Positions 10,479 through 20,454 of a stretch of DNA of 64,000 bases are shown here, one piece after another; the first letter of the stretch is position 1; each line of letters opens with the position of its first letter. Source of the DNA: Apostichopus japonicus (taxonomy: Eukaryota > Echinodermata > Holothuroidea > Aspidochirotida > Stichopodidae); the NCBI RefSeq assembly GCF_037975245.1, contig NC_092567.1, positions 16,976,376-17,040,375 on the forward strand, written 5' to 3'. Under the pieces are notes generated by a model that saw nothing but the letters and a program-made list of their open reading frames with translations, searched no databases and had not been told where the DNA came from. Made by a program: the position numbers and the translations under genes.

Positions 10479-11977
10479 GTGGGGGCGTTGGGGGGGGGGG
10501 CTTAAAAGTGTTTATATAATTGTCAACTTTGGCTTTCTTATTTGCAGATTAGATTATCAAAATACATTCTTCATGAAAATAAACTTGATTGAAATAACTG
10601 ATATTAATAGTAGTAATCCCTGAGAAGGACAGTCGAGAGGAAATTTAACTTTTGACAGATATGAAAGAGGGAGATATTTTAAGAATCCTGGTTAAATTGG
10701 CATCCACTTTATAACCAGTTTTCATCGTTTGGGAAGTTGGCATATCTTGCAGCAGAAGTGAATGTCAAGCAATAAGTGTCATGTCTTAGTAGCACACTAA
10801 CGAAAGTTCTGTTTTTTGTTTTTCAAATTACGTTTCTGCTTCAAAATTGGGATTTATCCCAGTACGAATACCCTGCAGTGATTATAACATCGTTAGCTTG
10901 ACATCGACTTATGTAAAGTTAGGACCCTATGTAATCCTTTGTCAAAACCGTAAAGTAAAGAAATCCATACATTTTTTTCTTCTTCTAACAGAGTACTTCT
11001 ATGACATCACACCTGTTTGCTTCAAGTTTACCTAGCGTACAATACTGTGGCAATTTCAATTATTGATATCTCAAGGAATGTAGGAATGGAATGTAATAAC
11101 ATTTCACCTGGATTCTTGGAATGTGTTTCATATGTATCCAGTCTCTGGGCTTCCTTTTTTAATGATCTCAAAATTTTGGAACCTGGTTTGCTTTTTTGTT
11201 TTCCAAACTGATTTGTTTAATTTAATTTGTTACTTAAATTGAGATTATAGATACTGATGGTGAGTATCTTCACTTCTGTTGGTTGAATTAATCATGCAAT
11301 GAACCAATTGTGTGTGGTGAAATCTAAGCAGAGTGACTTAAATAAGAAGAATTTACAAAACTGATTGTTCTCGTCTCATCTTCCGTGTTTTTTATTTTCT
11401 TCTCATGTCTTTCTCCTATTGGTTCCTAACCCTGGTTTCATCCATAAAAATAATAGAGAGACATTCTATGAATTTTGGGGAAAGCTAGCATCTCTGATAC
11501 TGAAAAGACTTTTCATCGCACAAGATGTTTGTTTTCTCCGTATTAAGAGTGGCTAATGCAAAATGTTCATTCATACCACAGTAATTTCTTCGTTGCAAAC
11601 CTGCGTAAAGATTCGGCGTCCCACAGACCACTTGCCTCAGTTTTTTCTCAATAATTGTGTGTAATGTATTTCATTTTCATGAATCGTCAAAAGTAGCCAT
11701 TGTCATTATGACATCGACATTGCTTAAAGAGTGATCTACATACTTATCATTGTCGTGGGAGCTGGTTGTTTTGGAAATACTGCAAAGCATGGCATCCATA
11801 AATGTTTGATCAGTTGCTCTATGGTTGGATGTATAGGGTCTGTGTTCCGCTAGCAACACTTAGTGTGCATTGAAGTACGTAGGCAATACACTCAATGTAT
11901 AGTATGTGTATGTATGTATTTTAGATCCTCCTGCAACCTTTTAGTTTACTAAACCCGCCAAGCAAGTTCGTTTATGA

Positions 11978-13099
11978 CAGCGGCGTAACGATGAGTCTGG
12001 GGGCCCCTGGGTCCAGGGAAGGAAGGGCCCCTGGCTGCTGCGGAGAATCAACCGATGTGCGCGCAGCGCACATCACGAGCGCGAAGCTCTGGGGTTCTAC
12101 AAGCTCTGTGGTGCAATCTAAGCCGTATATGGAACATTTCGTGGTGATTTTATCGACTGAGATTTTGGGGGAAATCTGCGTTCATAGACACAATTTGGGT
12201 CTGCCTTGTCTGTCATACTGGGAACATGAAAAAATGTGTTGCAAAGCTAGAATACATTAAGAGATTGAAAGGACAATAAGACCAAATGACCAAAGTCCAA
12301 TTAACATAAACATGTATATTTCCACCCGTGGCGTAACTCCTGTGGACAAATGGTATCCAAGTTCCCGAGAACTTGGAAAGGCTAGAGCTTGAATTTACTG
12401 AGCCTGGCCTTCTTGTCAGCAAACATATCGATTAGTCCATCTACATCAAGTGACCATGCCTCCTCGCTCTCGATGGATAGGATAGCCAGCGAAAGCAGTC
12501 GATCTTGAGAAATGGTTGAACGTAGGTACAACTGGCCAAATTTGGGGACATTTGGGCAAAATATCAGCAAAACGGTGGAAAATATGCCAAATTCGATTTA
12601 CTGTCTGATACGGAAACATACAAATCCACACACAAATCTCAGACATCGGCGATTTGGCCGATAGCTGAGGAAAGCATCAGCCACAGGGGTTCAAAATATG
12701 CCAAATTTGTGTCATTTGGCCAGTTATCGGCCAATGTCATGTGGCAACCCTGACCGAGAGCGAATTCATTGAAATTAGAGGCGCTATTTCGCTATAATAT
12801 GTACCAGCGTAGCCTATCAAGTTCCAGTGTGCTCCTCAGGCTCTTGGGTCAGTCGTGCGGAAGAAAGGATACGAGATTTGTAGTTGCAGGGGCATATGAT
12901 TTATGACGAACATATTCACGCACAGAAAAATGTGTCCATTGTCTCGTTTATAGTTTCTTTTCCAACGAAAACGTGCCGTTTCAAAAAAAGAAAAAAAAGG
13001 GTACCCCTCTTCTAAGTTCTGTACGTCAGTGCAGCGGGGCCCCCTTTGGTCGGGGCCCCTGGGTTTGCCCCGTCCGAGCCCATAGGCGTTACGCCCCCG
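11978..13099. mobile_element. hAT-like element in tail A
   Basis: The ends CAGCGGCGTAACG and, read inward from the right, CGGGGGCGTAACG form a short inverted repeat. The flanks GTTTATGA (11970-11977) and GGTTATGA (13100-13107) are an 8-bp target duplication with one difference. GGGGCCCC-rich stretches lie just inside both ends. There is no transposase frame. The same element lies at 50689-51853 in tail B, slightly longer. Confidence 0.65.
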
Positions 13100-13431
13100 G
13101 GTTATGAAACGAATCCAGTGTCGAGTTTCGATTTGCGAGAGGCGGATTTTGGGGTAAATGTGACAACAACAAAAAACGTCAGCATTCCTACAAGTGTTTA
13201 GACATATAAGACCGCTTACATGCATGATGGTATGCAAGAAATGAATAATCCAAGATAAAAATGAAACTTCGACGTTCGATCAGGCCTACCTACATACATT
13301 CATTAATTAACTGCGTGGAATTTAGCGAGATCTGCACACTGTAGGTACAGGGATTTTTGAATAGTATAGGTCGTTGGTAGGGCATAAGCAGGCGCGTATC
13401 CAGGGGGCGTTGGGGCGTGCGCCCCCGGGTA

Positions 13432-13556
13432 AGGAAAAGAGGAGAGAAAAAAAGAGAAGAAAAAAGGGGAAAAGAGGGATAAAAAGAAAAGGAGGAGAGG
13501 AAGGAAGGGAAAAGAAAAAGAAGAAAGAGAGAAAAAGGAGAAAAGGATGAAGTAGA
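13432..13556. repeat. Purine-rich tract (A/G)
   Basis: About 125 bp made almost only of A and G, directly after a hAT-type 5' end (CAGGCGCGTATCCAGG at about 13389). Its minus-strand frame is low-complexity (F, S, L, P) and not a gene. The counterpart in tail B is at about 52185-52310. Confidence 0.7.
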
Positions 13557-13672
13557 AGATAAACGCCAAGACCTCGGGAAGAGAAAGAGGAACAGTCATA
13601 ATTACAGCGCTGATCCCTATTATATACACAGGGTAGCCAGTGACAGATCGAAGATTACAGAGGGGACGTGCG

Positions 13673-14761
13673 CAGTGGCGGCGGAACCGGGGGGCTTGGG
13701 GGGTTCTAAGCCCCCCCCCAATAAAAAAGTTGAGGGGGCAAATGCATGATAAGCCCCCCAATATTTACCAAGGCTCCGAAACGTGCATCTGCCCATTTTT
13801 CAATGCATACTTGTCGATCTGTCCGATGCACACGTATACTCTATAGGTGTAATAATTTTAGTAATTGCTGGGGGACCCTCGGCCCGTCCCCTGGCTATAG
13901 ACCACATTGTCACCCCAACCGCGTCTTCACGCCCCGTGAAAAGTGGAAGCAGTGAGTGTGAGTACCGGTAAGCGTAACACAACTTCGTCTTAGGCCAATG
14001 ACTTGCCTCATTTCAGCCAGTTCTCCAACATCCCCTTACTTAGTGGCGGAGCGTCCATATATACAGTCAGGGGGCGGATGCCTCCCCCCCCCCCCTGACG
14101 GACTCAAATGGACTGCTGGCGCCCTTTTCAGCTTTTCACTACTTTTTACTTATTCGCGATTTTTGACTATTTTATTGCGCTCTCATATACCTATTGACAT
14201 TTGTCATATTCTGTTGGTGTAATTTTCCGACAAAATGGCGACGACACCTATTTATTCTCCGTTTATCTGCAAATTAGCAAGGCCCCGGAAAGGGTCATTT
14301 CCTGCAATCTAGGGAGTATCTTTACTCAAAAATTTCTGTACGCTCCGCGCCAACCTGTGGTGGCGCTCCGCTTAGATAGTGTCGAAAGCGCCCCTACAGA
14401 CCATTCTTGCCCTCCCTGACCAATACTCTATAGCTCCGCCACTGCCCTTACTACACTCAAAAACATCTTTGCGAGTACACTACGAGTAATAGCTACTCTC
14501 TTAAAAAACCATCGAATATACAAATTACAATGTTTTTACAGACTTTTACGTGCAATCTGAGAAATTGCAGGCTTGAGACCCATGTTTTAGGGCTAGGTAT
14601 TCGCAGCATAAAACACTCGGGAAGTGCCGTTTCCGGCCATCTGGGGGTTTGAAAAAAACCAAAATTTTCTTGTACGCTCCGCGCCAACCGATGGTGGCGC
14701 TTGGCTTAGATAGTCTCCACACATTAGCGCCCCCAATAATTTTTCCGTTCCGCCGCGCCTG
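13673..14761 (+). mobile_element. hAT-type element in tail A, carrying a nested hAT
   Basis: It starts CAGTGGCGGCGGAACC and ends GGAACGG-like when read inward (...CCGTTCCGCCGCGCCTG). Perfect 8-bp direct repeats GACGTGCG flank it at 13665-13672 and 14762-14769. Near the 3' end is a block shared by many elements here: CGCTCCGCGCCAACC, then TGGTGGCGC, then CTTAGATAGT. A second hAT element (14041-14444) is inserted inside it. No transposase frame is visible. Confidence 0.85.
14041..14444 (+). mobile_element. Nested hAT MITE in tail A
   Basis: 404 bp with ends TAGTGGCGGAGC and GCTCCGCCACTG and perfect 8-bp target repeats CCCTTACT at 14033-14040 and 14445-14452. It carries the family's conserved 3' block (CGCTCCGCGCCAACC) at about 14340. 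It was inserted into the older element 13673-14761. Confidence 0.85.
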
Positions 14762-14802
14762 GACGTGCGCCTCACCCTACCCCTTACACCGACAACTCCA
14801 TT

Positions 14803-14836
14803 TTTAGCTCATACCAGCATGCTGGTGTGAGCTATT
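14803..14836. repeat. Near-perfect palindrome centred on CCAGCATGCTGG
   Basis: TAGCTCATACCAGCATGCTGG and the following bases read almost the same on both strands, with one mismatch pair (CATACC versus GGTGTG). It stands at the edge of the 150-bp repeat region, and also in tail B at about 53563-53596. It may mark the end of a repeat element. Confidence 0.5.
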
Positions 14837-14849
14837 GTTAAAGTGCGGC

Positions 14850-15330
14850 GTCTATCACTCTATCACTCTGTCCGTCAACAATTGGTAAAACCGCTCCCAC
14901 TCACACAGTATTTAATGGAATTTCATGAAACTTGGACACAAGGACCATTGGGTATAGGGCCATCAGAGATGGTCCGAAATTTGGGGTCAATGGTCACCTG
15001 TGGGCCGTAATGGGCCATTTTGTGGAAATACGCAAAATGCTTCTTCTCCTACAGATTCCATGGTACAATGTTGAGGGTTTGTCACGATAGTACTATGGAA
15101 GTTTTACCTTCAGGGTGTTCATGAATTTGAGATCAAAGATCAACTAGGGGTCTTTTGTGGCCCGGGCCGCGGCCCTACATTTTCAAATTGCTCCTGTTCG
15201 TACAGTGTATGGCCAGTTATAATGAAACTTGGTCACAATGTTTCTCGGGATGAGAGTTACGAGGGGTGTTCGGAAAATTGAGGTCAAATGTCATTTAGGG
15301 GGTCATCGGGGGTCATTCTTTGTAATATTT
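14850..15330 (-). repeat. Short array of about 150-bp repeats
   Basis: Three degenerate units follow one another, marked by GATGGTCCGAAATTTGGGGTC (about 14967), GTGTTCATGAATTTGAGATC (about 15116) and GTGTTCGGAAAATTGAGGTC (about 15267). Spacing is about 150 bp. Read on the minus strand they resemble the 145-bp satellite at 58730-59905 (TGACATTTGACCTCAA, then GAACACC). Also present in tail B at about 53610-54070. Confidence 0.6.
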
Positions 15331-15785
15331 TCAAATATCTCAATCTCCTCAAGATTTTGATGGATCATACTCAAAGTTGAACTGATGATTGTTGGATTGT
15401 GTATGAATAAGATGATGCCTAATACTTTTTGGTCAAAAAGTTAATTAATTACAATTAATACCCATTGTTTAAAAAAAATCTTAGCCTTCACCTTTTGCCA
15501 AAGCTCCTTTAATTTGTCTCCCAGTCTCTGCAGTGTTTGTTTAAATTTGTGGTTAAGCTCTGCAGAGGCTGTTAGTGGAATTAAAGCAGGACTGGTATGG
15601 CGCGAGAAAGCGGAATATATTATGTACAACAATATATATGCTTTACTTGCAAAATACATACATGTTTTACTTCAAAAATACATTTTAGACATATTTATAT
15701 ATATTCTGCAAAAAAATATATTCTCTGACACAAAATATTTATAATATAAATATATATTCTCTAAGAGAAAAAATATATATTTTCT

Positions 15786-15794
15786 TTCAATATA

Positions 15795-15872
<78 letters not shown>
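15786..15872. repeat. (TA)n microsatellite inside the foldback element
   Basis: A nearly pure TA dinucleotide run with two G interruptions. The equivalent run in tail B is at about 54541-54595. Confidence 0.85.
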
Positions 15873-15873
<1 letters not shown>

Positions 15874-16567
15874 CTTGTTAAAAAACGTATATATTCTCTG
15901 ACAGAAAAATATTTTTCTCTAACAAAATATATAAATTCTGAGACAGAAAAAATATATATTTTACAGGAAAAATTATATTCTGTCCAAAAATATATTTTTA
16001 TTGTGTGTAAAGAAAATATATATATTCTCTAATAATCAAGACCTATTCTGTGCGAAAAATATATTCTGTACGAAAAATATATTCTGTGCGAAAATATATA
16101 TATGCTGTACAAAGTACGGAGCTCTGTAAGTGCTGACTAAGATGTTTGTTAAGTTGTTCAGTAACTTCAGCAGTGACCAGCCTGTTCATTACACTGGCCA
16201 TTCATAAAACGCACATGTTTGCTCAGTTCATAGTTAGTGGGTTTGCGATATCACATTGCACATGATAGTACCAGGGATTATTCCATAACAACTCCCTGAT
16301 TGTACGACGGTTCGTTCGACAGCGAAGCCTTCTGTACCGTACGTAATTAGCCGGCTTAACAGTTACTGCTCACTTCTTCACATTTCAAGCTTGGAACGTT
16401 AGCCGTTAGCAGTTTGCAAAACCTTGCAAAGGAAACAAACGTTGGAAAGTCATTTGCACAGCTCAAATTTCCTGCGATCTACCGCAAGTGCCTATTGAAA
16501 TCTGCAAGGCAGGTAAACTGTTACGTCAGTGGTGCAGGGCGCATTTCACTCAATTGTATATATATAT

Positions 16568-16882
16568 TTTTTTAGAGAATATATATATTTTTCTCTTAGA
16601 GAATATATATATTTTTTCTCTTAGAGAATATATTTATTTTTTCTCGTAGAGAATATATATATTTTTCTCTCAGAGAATATATATATTATTTCTCTTAGAA
16701 AATATATATATTTTTTCTCTTAGAGAATATATATATTTTTTCTCTTAGAGAATATATATATTTTTTCTCTTAGAGAATATATTATTTTTCTCTTAGAGAA
16801 TATATATTTTTTTTCTCTTAGAGAATATATTTTTTTTTTCTCTTAGAGAATATATATTTTTTTTTCTCTTAGAGAATAAATA
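16568..16882. repeat. 24-bp tandem repeats with an internal palindrome (13 copies)
   Basis: Thirteen successive units of about 24-27 bp, each with TTCTCTTAGAGAATATAT. The core TCTCT(T)AGAGA is itself nearly palindromic, so the array can form many small hairpins. A single inverted partner lies in the left arm at about 15758. Confidence 0.8.
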
Positions 16883-17078
16883 TATTCTTGGCATAGAAAC
16901 ATAATTTTTGTGTTAGTATATATATCTTTACAGAATACTTATTGTTAGATAATATATTATTATAAACATAAATACAAATATGTCTAAAATGTATTTTTGA
17001 AGTTAACCATGTATATATTTCGCAAGTACAGCATATATATATATTTGTACGTAATATATTCCGCTTTCTCGCGCCATA

Positions 17079-18039
17079 GACTGGAAGTTGTTATTAACTG
17101 TTGAACTGTAAGCATGAGAGCCGTATAGCCAATCGGCTATGGAACGCGAAAAGGGCAACCGTATTTCGTTGTCTAAACTAAGTTTGTTGCTGCCTAAACT
17201 AAAGCTGTTGCTGCTAGTTTACCATGTTGCTGTTGTTCGTTGATGTCTAAAGTCACGTTGATGACTAAACGCGCGTTGATGACTAAACGGGCGTTAATGT
17301 CTAAACTCACGTTGATTTATAAACTTACGGTTGATGTCTAAACTCACGTTGATGTCTAAACTCACGTTGATGTCTAAACTCACGTTGATGTATAAACTCA
17401 CGTTGATGTCTACACTTTCGTTGCTATCTAAAGTTCGTTTGTGAACACATTGTGAACGAACATCATTCTTTCTTTTCAAAAGAATTATAACAATCAACCG
17501 CAAGTTGCTTCCGTGCAGTGCTAACAACATATCTATTACAGAGATTTTCATGCTAAATACAGCCAATGACGTTTTCTAAAATTTCCCGAGATTTGTTTGG
17601 TTAATAGTCCCTTACCCATTGTCTGCAAACATGCTTGCATCTTCAGTGCTCAATGAACGCAAAGTATGAAGGTTCAACTATGTAACGCGAAAGGGGGGGG
17701 GGGGGGGGGTAATCGTTAATGTCATGCCGGATTTGTAGCAACAGCCATGTAAATATCCTTAACAACCTGATTTGTCGAACAAAATCACGTTGTTAACGAT
17801 ATTTACATGATAGTTGATACAACTCCGAGGACGTTATTTACATTTATATTGTTAATGTCATATTTGATGTTTGTGTGTATGGACGCCTTGAACAATTGTT
17901 CAATTGTGCATTGGAACCAACTGTGGCTGGTCTTGAACTCGACCGAGTCGTCGGGGAACATGACGCATTTCGGGAAGGGGCGACCGCCCACCCCCGAGCA
18001 AATTTTCTCTATGATATCGCTAATAATTTAAAAATAGAC
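17079..18039. other. Gene-free stretch with an 18-bp minisatellite and a G run
   Basis: It contains the minisatellite 17238-17440 and a run of about 20 G at 17690-17709. Short frames on either strand have no protein-like features. Confidence 0.45.
17238..17440. repeat. 18-bp minisatellite GTTGATGTCTAAACTCAC
   Basis: About eleven tandem copies of an 18-bp unit. The central four or five are almost identical and the outer ones are degenerate (for example GATGACTAAACGCGC). Because 18 is a multiple of 3, the minus strand reads as a repeated DINVSL peptide; this is a by-product of the repeat and not a gene. Confidence 0.85.
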
Positions 18040-18210
18040 AATGCTTAGATGCAACTTACAATGCCTGGGAAGTGTCATATCCAGCGATCTGGGAGGCATT
18101 TTCGGCCAAAATTTTCTTGTACGATTCGCGCCAACTTATGGTGGCGCTTCGCTTAGATAGTTTGCCTACAGGCTTCGCCCTTCCCTTGGCAAATTACTCG
18201 CTACACGCCT
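18040..18210 (+). mobile_element. hAT-like 3'-end fragment
   Basis: Contains the family's conserved 3' block (TTCTTGTACGATTCGCGCCAAC, split by point changes, then TGGTGGCGCTTCGC and TTAGATAGT) and ends in a terminus-like CGCTACACGCCTG. No matching 5' end or target duplication was found nearby, so this is a fragment. Confidence 0.55.
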
Positions 18211-18311
18211 GTTCGAATTTGTAAAGCAAAGAGCAGACATCACATAATATCAGTGAGCATGAAAGTGCATGTTCAAAAATGAACAGCCTCAAAACTGTCT
18301 ATGTGTGTAGT

Positions 18312-18740
18312 CAAAGGCGTAGGAGCCCAATTGGATTTGGGGGCTGTAACGACTTGCCCGAAAAATATAACCAAAATTTTTCGCTGGGCGCGCGTTCAAC
18401 ATGTTAATGTCAATATGATATAAGCAAGCATAGGTCATTACATCGCATGGCATCGTGTACCGTACGGTCCTTCAAAGTTGCGCACTCATCCGCAGGATGC
18501 TAATGTAAACAACGAAATGTCTTATGTAGATGGAGAAACAGTATACAGGTCCAATTATGTCAAAACTCTCTTTTACAGTAGTAATGGCGAATTAGTCTGC
18601 CAAGCTTAGAACTTTATTTTAATTACCAAGGAGATCATTTTTAAACTATTCATTTATTCTCAGGATATTGCCCGAATTTTCAGGGGAACAAGTTTGGTTG
18701 GGGGGGGGGGGGGCTGCAGCCCCCGCCTCCTACGCCTATG
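18312..18740. mobile_element. hAT-type MITE
   Basis: 429 bp. It starts CAAAGGCGTAGGAGCC and, read inward from its right end, CATAGGCGTAGGAGGC. Perfect 8-bp direct repeats TGTGTAGT flank it (18304-18311 and 18741-18748). A G run lies just inside the right end. No protein is encoded. Confidence 0.85.
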
Positions 18741-18748
18741 TGTGTAGT

Positions 18749-19279
18749 GTTCGGGTTCGAAATATCTGATATCGGAAATATCTGCTATTTTTCATTTCCT
18801 TCAACGAAGTTTTATAATTGCCGTTTTAAGAGTTTGTAATATTTGTACACCAATAAATTAACTGTGTCTGAATTTTCGAAAACTTCCTGACCACCATTCT
18901 TCATCATACTTCCCTCTACTCGTAGCAATTTTGACCTCTCTGTTAGGGGTTGAAGGAGGTTTTTCTATATTGGTTGTCCATACATTGAATTTTGTGCAAC
19001 ATTATGTATATGTTTTGAAGTGATTTTCTTCACGAGAAATGTGAATTTTCAAATTCTGAACAAATAATGGGCTACTTTGAAAAGTGGGGCTTTCGGATAT
19101 TGTGGGCCGTGACGTAGAATCACCTACAAAAGCAATGATCCACAGGACATGCAATGAGGTCAAACATGATGTGTGACTGGTTACAATCTTCAAAAAGGTT
19201 ATGGATGAAAAAAAATATTGGGAAATACTTGGTTCTCAGGCAAAAGTGTACATGTGGTTGGTCATTTTCAAGCCCGAGA
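18749..19279. other. Gene-free stretch
   Basis: No coding frame, RNA gene or bounded repeat was recognised. Confidence 0.4.
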
Positions 19280-19411
19280 AGTGCCATTTCCGGTGATCTA
19301 GGGGGTATCAAAACCTGAAATTTTCTTGTACGCTCCGCGCCAACCGATGGTGGCGATCCGCTTAGATAGTAATTCGCGCCCCCGGGTTAGAAAATCCTGG
19401 ATACGCCCCTG
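19280..19411 (+). mobile_element. hAT-like 3'-end fragment
   Basis: Conserved block GAAGTGCCATTTCCGG, then CGCTCCGCGCCAACC, TGGTGGCGATCCGC and TTAGATAGT, ending CCTGGATACGCCCCTG. No 5' partner with a matching 8-bp duplication was found. Confidence 0.6.
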
Positions 19412-20101
19412 ATAAGCCCTAGATATTGTGTACATTATTGGTGTTCGATCGCGGGACGCAAACTTTTTTTCTCGAGTAACAACACTTTCACTCGTTTTAC
19501 TTGATTTTCGACATTCACATCATATGTATAGCTACAGCATTTGAAGAGCTCAATATTAAATTAGTTGAAAAGTGCAGTATTTTTATGCTGGTACTAGTTG
19601 GTCGCGACACTAGCCTTTTGGCTTTATCCACACATCTGCGTATGGCCACATTATCTAAGGAGCTCAAAGTAAATCAGTTGACAGGTGCAGTATTTTTTAT
19701 GTTGATATGTTGTCTAGACACTCCAAGTTTTACTTGATTTCTGACATTCACAGCATATTCATAGCCTATAAACAATATCATAGACGCTTTGCGTAAGAGT
19801 TGTATACCGTACTACAGCGCAGTGTGCATTGCAGGCCGTCCAGGCATGTATATATGGTCTAACACCAAATTTCTCGCTGCGCGGCACTTTGAGTCATATT
19901 GAAAGGCATTCGATTATCATAATTGATAGATACTTGATCCAACGTAGCACACATTTATCTTCACTTAATTTGTATCAAATAGCAAACAATGTATTGATTT
20001 GATTTCCAAAGTTAATTTAAACCATGCATTTTACTATCGTAGCCCCGACAATAAGTTATAAACTGTATAGACTAACAGAAACGCGGACGGGCTGGTTTTG
20101 C
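19412..20101. other. Gene-free stretch
   Basis: Contains two loosely similar segments (about 19480-19560 and 19640-19760) sharing words such as TTTACTTGATTT, GACATTCACA and GTGCAGTATTTTTATG, probably an old local duplication. No gene was recognised. Confidence 0.4.
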
Positions 20102-20109
20102 ACCCTGGG

Positions 20110-20357
20110 CAGGCGTGTAGCCAAGGGGGGGGGGGCGAAGGGGGCGAAAATAGAAAATGCTTAGATGCAACTTACAAGGCCTGGAAAGTTCCATTTCCAG
20201 CGATATGGGAGGCATTTTCAGCCAAATTTTTCTTGTAAGCCTACGCTTCGACTTATGGTGGCACTACGCTTAGATAGTTTGCAGAAACATATTTACGGTT
20301 CTGATAGTTTGCCTACAGGTTCGCCCCTCCCTTGGCAAATTCCTGGCTACGCACCTG
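20110..20357 (+). mobile_element. Short hAT MITE (248 bp)
   Basis: Starts CAGGCGTGTAGCCAAGG and ends CCTGGCTACGCACCTG, with perfect 8-bp target repeats ACCCTGGG at 20102-20109 and 20358-20365. It contains a degenerate copy of the family's 3' block and an internal duplicated GATAGTTTGC. This is the cleanest short member in the window. Confidence 0.88.
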
Positions 20358-20454
20358 ACCCTGGGTACTTTTTTGTTTGTTATTTAAACCAGTTAACTGT
20401 CGTTGAAAACCAGCAACGAGTTGAATGTATAGATTAATAAAAGCGAGACATGTG

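Larger units (their letters stand above)
10479..16075. repeat. Duplicated flank, copy A (tail A)
   Basis: This block is repeated at about 49196-54790 at very high similarity, with small indels. Both copies begin directly after the partial spacer that follows the last gene of an array. It contains no convincing gene. From 10479 to 11890 I see only AT-rich sequence. A SINE tail (AGATCC..TCCTGC) lies at 11895-11960, then nested hAT elements, a purine-rich tract, 150-bp repeats and the left part of a foldback element follow. Confidence 0.85.
15596..17078. mobile_element. Foldback element with long terminal inverted repeats
   Basis: The left end begins TATGGCGCGAGAAAGCGGAA and the right end is its reverse complement, ending TTCCGCTTTCTCGCGCCATA. 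Similarity continues inward for about 125 bp with scattered differences. A 6-bp direct repeat GACTGG flanks the element on both sides (15590-15595 and 17079-17084). The interior holds a (TA)n run, a unique core (about 16090-16550) without a coding frame, and 13 tandem copies of a unit built on TCTCTTAGAGAATATA. This has the structure of a non-autonomous foldback DNA transposon. I cannot name a superfamily. Confidence 0.8.

Noticed and set aside
17294-17566. Minus-strand frame with repeated DINVSL
   Set aside because: By-product of an 18-bp minisatellite.
13389-19411. One large hAT element from CAGGCGCGTATCCAGG (13389) to CCTGGATACGCCCCTG (19411)
   Set aside because: The flanking 8-mers (GGCATAAG and ATAAGCCC) do not match, and other complete elements lie between. 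They are better read as two fragments.
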